Shown: in pieces, positions 6,083 through 6,831 of the stretch
Layout: every line of letters starts with the position of its first letter
Numbering within the stretch: the stretch's first letter is position 1
Source of the DNA: an uncultured Novosphingobium sp.
GTDB taxonomy: Bacteria; Pseudomonadota; Alphaproteobacteria; Sphingomonadales; Sphingomonadaceae
Length of the DNA: 6,831 bases
Assembly (NCBI GenBank): GCA_937860195.1
Contig: CALMBN010000348.1
Coordinates: 1-6,831, forward strand
Direction of reading: 5' to 3'
Position numbers and translations under genes: made by a program
The notes under the pieces: generated by a model
Told to the model about the DNA's origin: nothing
Seen by the model: the letters and a program-made list of their open reading frames with translations, nothing else
Database searches by the model: none

Positions 6083-6715
6083 ATGATAACGTTTTACGAT
6101 TGCACACCCGCCCCCAGTCCACGTCGCGCCCGGATCGTGCTGGCGGAAAAGGGCATCGCGCATCAGGTGAAGATTGTTGACCTGTCCAAGGGCGAGCAAC
6201 TCACTCCGGAATTCCGCGCGATCAACCCGGCCTGCACGGTGCCGGTGCTGGTGCTGGACGATGGCGCGGTCCTTGCAGACAACGCCGGAATCGCTGCCTG
6301 GGCCGAGGGTTTCCAGCCTGAACCGCCGCTGCTGGGCCAGACACCACTTGAAAAAGCTGCCGTCGCCAGCTGGAATTCGAGGATCGAGAGCGAATGCTTC
6401 ATGGCCATCGCCGAAGTCCTGCGCAACACCGCCAGGGGGATGAAAGACCGTGCGCTGCCAGGCCCGCACAACTACGCGCAGATTCCCGAGCTGGCCGAAC
6501 GGGGCAGGGCGCGCTTGCCGCACTTCCTCGAGCGGTTCGAGGAACACATGACCGGGCGCGACTGGGTCGCGACGAGCAGTTTCACTCTCGCCGACATCAC
6601 TGCTGGGGTCGCGCTGGACTTTGCCGGCTGGGTCAAGGTGGATGTAGATGCAGGCCGTCCCGGAATCGCGGCATGGCGCGCGAGATTGGCGGAGCGTCCA
6701 TCATTCCAGCTTTGA
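6083..6715 (+). CDS. Glutathione S-transferase-like protein, 210 residues
   Basis: A two-domain GST-fold protein, presumably cytoplasmic, of the kind that conjugates or reduces substrates with glutathione. The thioredoxin-like N-terminal domain (1-75) starts MITFYD and continues CTPAPSPRRARIVLAEKG; S12 sits where a catalytic Ser often lies, with C7 nearby. The cis-proline is P54 in TVPVL. The glutathione gamma-glutamyl-binding pair, usually Glu/Asp-Ser, reads D66-N67 (LADNAGI), so the serine is replaced. The helical C-terminal domain (about 88-210) carries the N-capping box FTLAD (T168, D171) typical of GSTs. ATG 6083 is preceded by AGGAAAGG, 8 bases upstream. The frame opens further to 5996, but that stretch is leader sequence through a promoter region. 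Length is normal for the family. It is divergent from tonB with a 176-base shared upstream region; no functional link to it is evident. Confidence 0.87.
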   Translation: MITFYDCTPAPSPRRARIVLAEKGIAHQVKIVDLSKGEQLTPEFRAINPACTVPVLVLDDGAVLADNAGIAAWAEGFQPEPPLLGQTPLEKAAVASWNSRIESECFMAIAEVLRNTARGMKDRALPGPHNYAQIPELAERGRARLPHFLERFEEHMTGRDWVATSSFTLADITAGVALDFAGWVKVDVDAGRPGIAAWRARLAERPSFQL

Positions 6716-6784
6716 ATTGAGAAATTCTACAGCTGGCAAAGGACCTTAAAGCGTCTGCCTGATAATCTGAACCAAAACCCGTCT

Positions 6785-6818
6785 ATGCTGAGCTTGTCGA
6801 AGCACTGTCCTTTTCTTC
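6785..6818. repeat. Dispersed intergenic repeat fragment with a short hairpin
   Basis: The segment contains TGCTGAGCTTGTCGAAGCAC, with GCTT (6792-6795) and AAGC (6800-6803) pairing around GTCG. I recognise the core TGAGCTTGTCGAAGCA, and its complement TGCTTCGACAAGCTCA, as a sequence repeated many times between genes in sphingomonad and some other proteobacterial genomes. This copy may continue past 6831. The rest of 6716-6831 shows no gene; near the GST stop there is a weak AT stem (GAATT 6714-6718, AATTC 6723-6727) that does not look like a terminator. Confidence 0.55.
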
Positions 6819-6831
6819 GTGCCTCGCGCGC

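Noticed and set aside
5907..6122. Upstream extension of TonB to 6122
   Set aside because: It crosses the predicted promoter and the GST start, while ATG 5906 has AAGGAG at good spacing and places the membrane segment at the N-terminus.
6714..6727. GAATT-GAGA-AATTC stem overlapping the GST stop as a terminator
   Set aside because: Five AT-rich pairs without a following T-run are too weak for an intrinsic terminator.

Overview
The window looks like an ordinary chromosomal stretch of a GC-rich alphaproteobacterium, most probably a sphingomonad (Sphingomonadaceae or Erythrobacteraceae). The reasons are the base composition and codon use, a DUF3857/transglutaminase protein, a JmjC/cupin-like oxygenase beside a small TonB, and a repeat at the right edge containing TGAGCTTGTCGAAGCA, a type of dispersed repeat common in these genomes. 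The family assignment is inference. I see no phage, insertion sequence, CRISPR array, tRNA or rRNA.

Layout. (a) 1-1120, minus: a secreted imidazolonepropionase-like amidohydrolase, cut by the left edge and so lacking its C-terminus. (b) 1121-1233: a divergent control region holding an 18-bp perfect palindrome nested inside a 15-bp inverted repeat whose arms lie at or near the two translation starts. (c) 1234-2082, plus: a cytoplasmic alpha/beta hydrolase. (d) 2083-2160: a short gap with a plausible sigma-70 promoter. (e) 2161-4281, plus: a large exported DUF3857/transglutaminase-like protein. (f) 4278-5129, minus: a JmjC/cupin-like Fe(II)/2-oxoglutarate oxygenase whose stop codon overlaps that of (e). 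(g) 5229-5906, minus: a TonB energy transducer, probably co-transcribed with (f). (h) 5907-6082: a divergent region with a good sigma-70 promoter for tonB and an inverted repeat over its -10. (i) 6083-6715, plus: a glutathione S-transferase-like protein. (j) 6716-6831: a non-coding end with the dispersed-repeat fragment.

How the genes may work together. The amidohydrolase and the alpha/beta hydrolase form a divergent pair that may share one regulator through the palindrome; a joint catabolic role (periplasmic or secreted hydrolysis, then cytoplasmic hydrolysis) is possible but not shown. TonB spans the inner membrane and energises outer-membrane receptors. The downstream JmjC-type protein is a relative of the cupin-like proteins often found near TonB-dependent transport genes in sphingomonads and caulobacters. 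No receptor gene lies in this window. The strongest candidates for something undescribed are the nested symmetric control region at 1137-1237 and the operator-like repeat between tonB and the GST gene; the proteins themselves belong to recognisable families.
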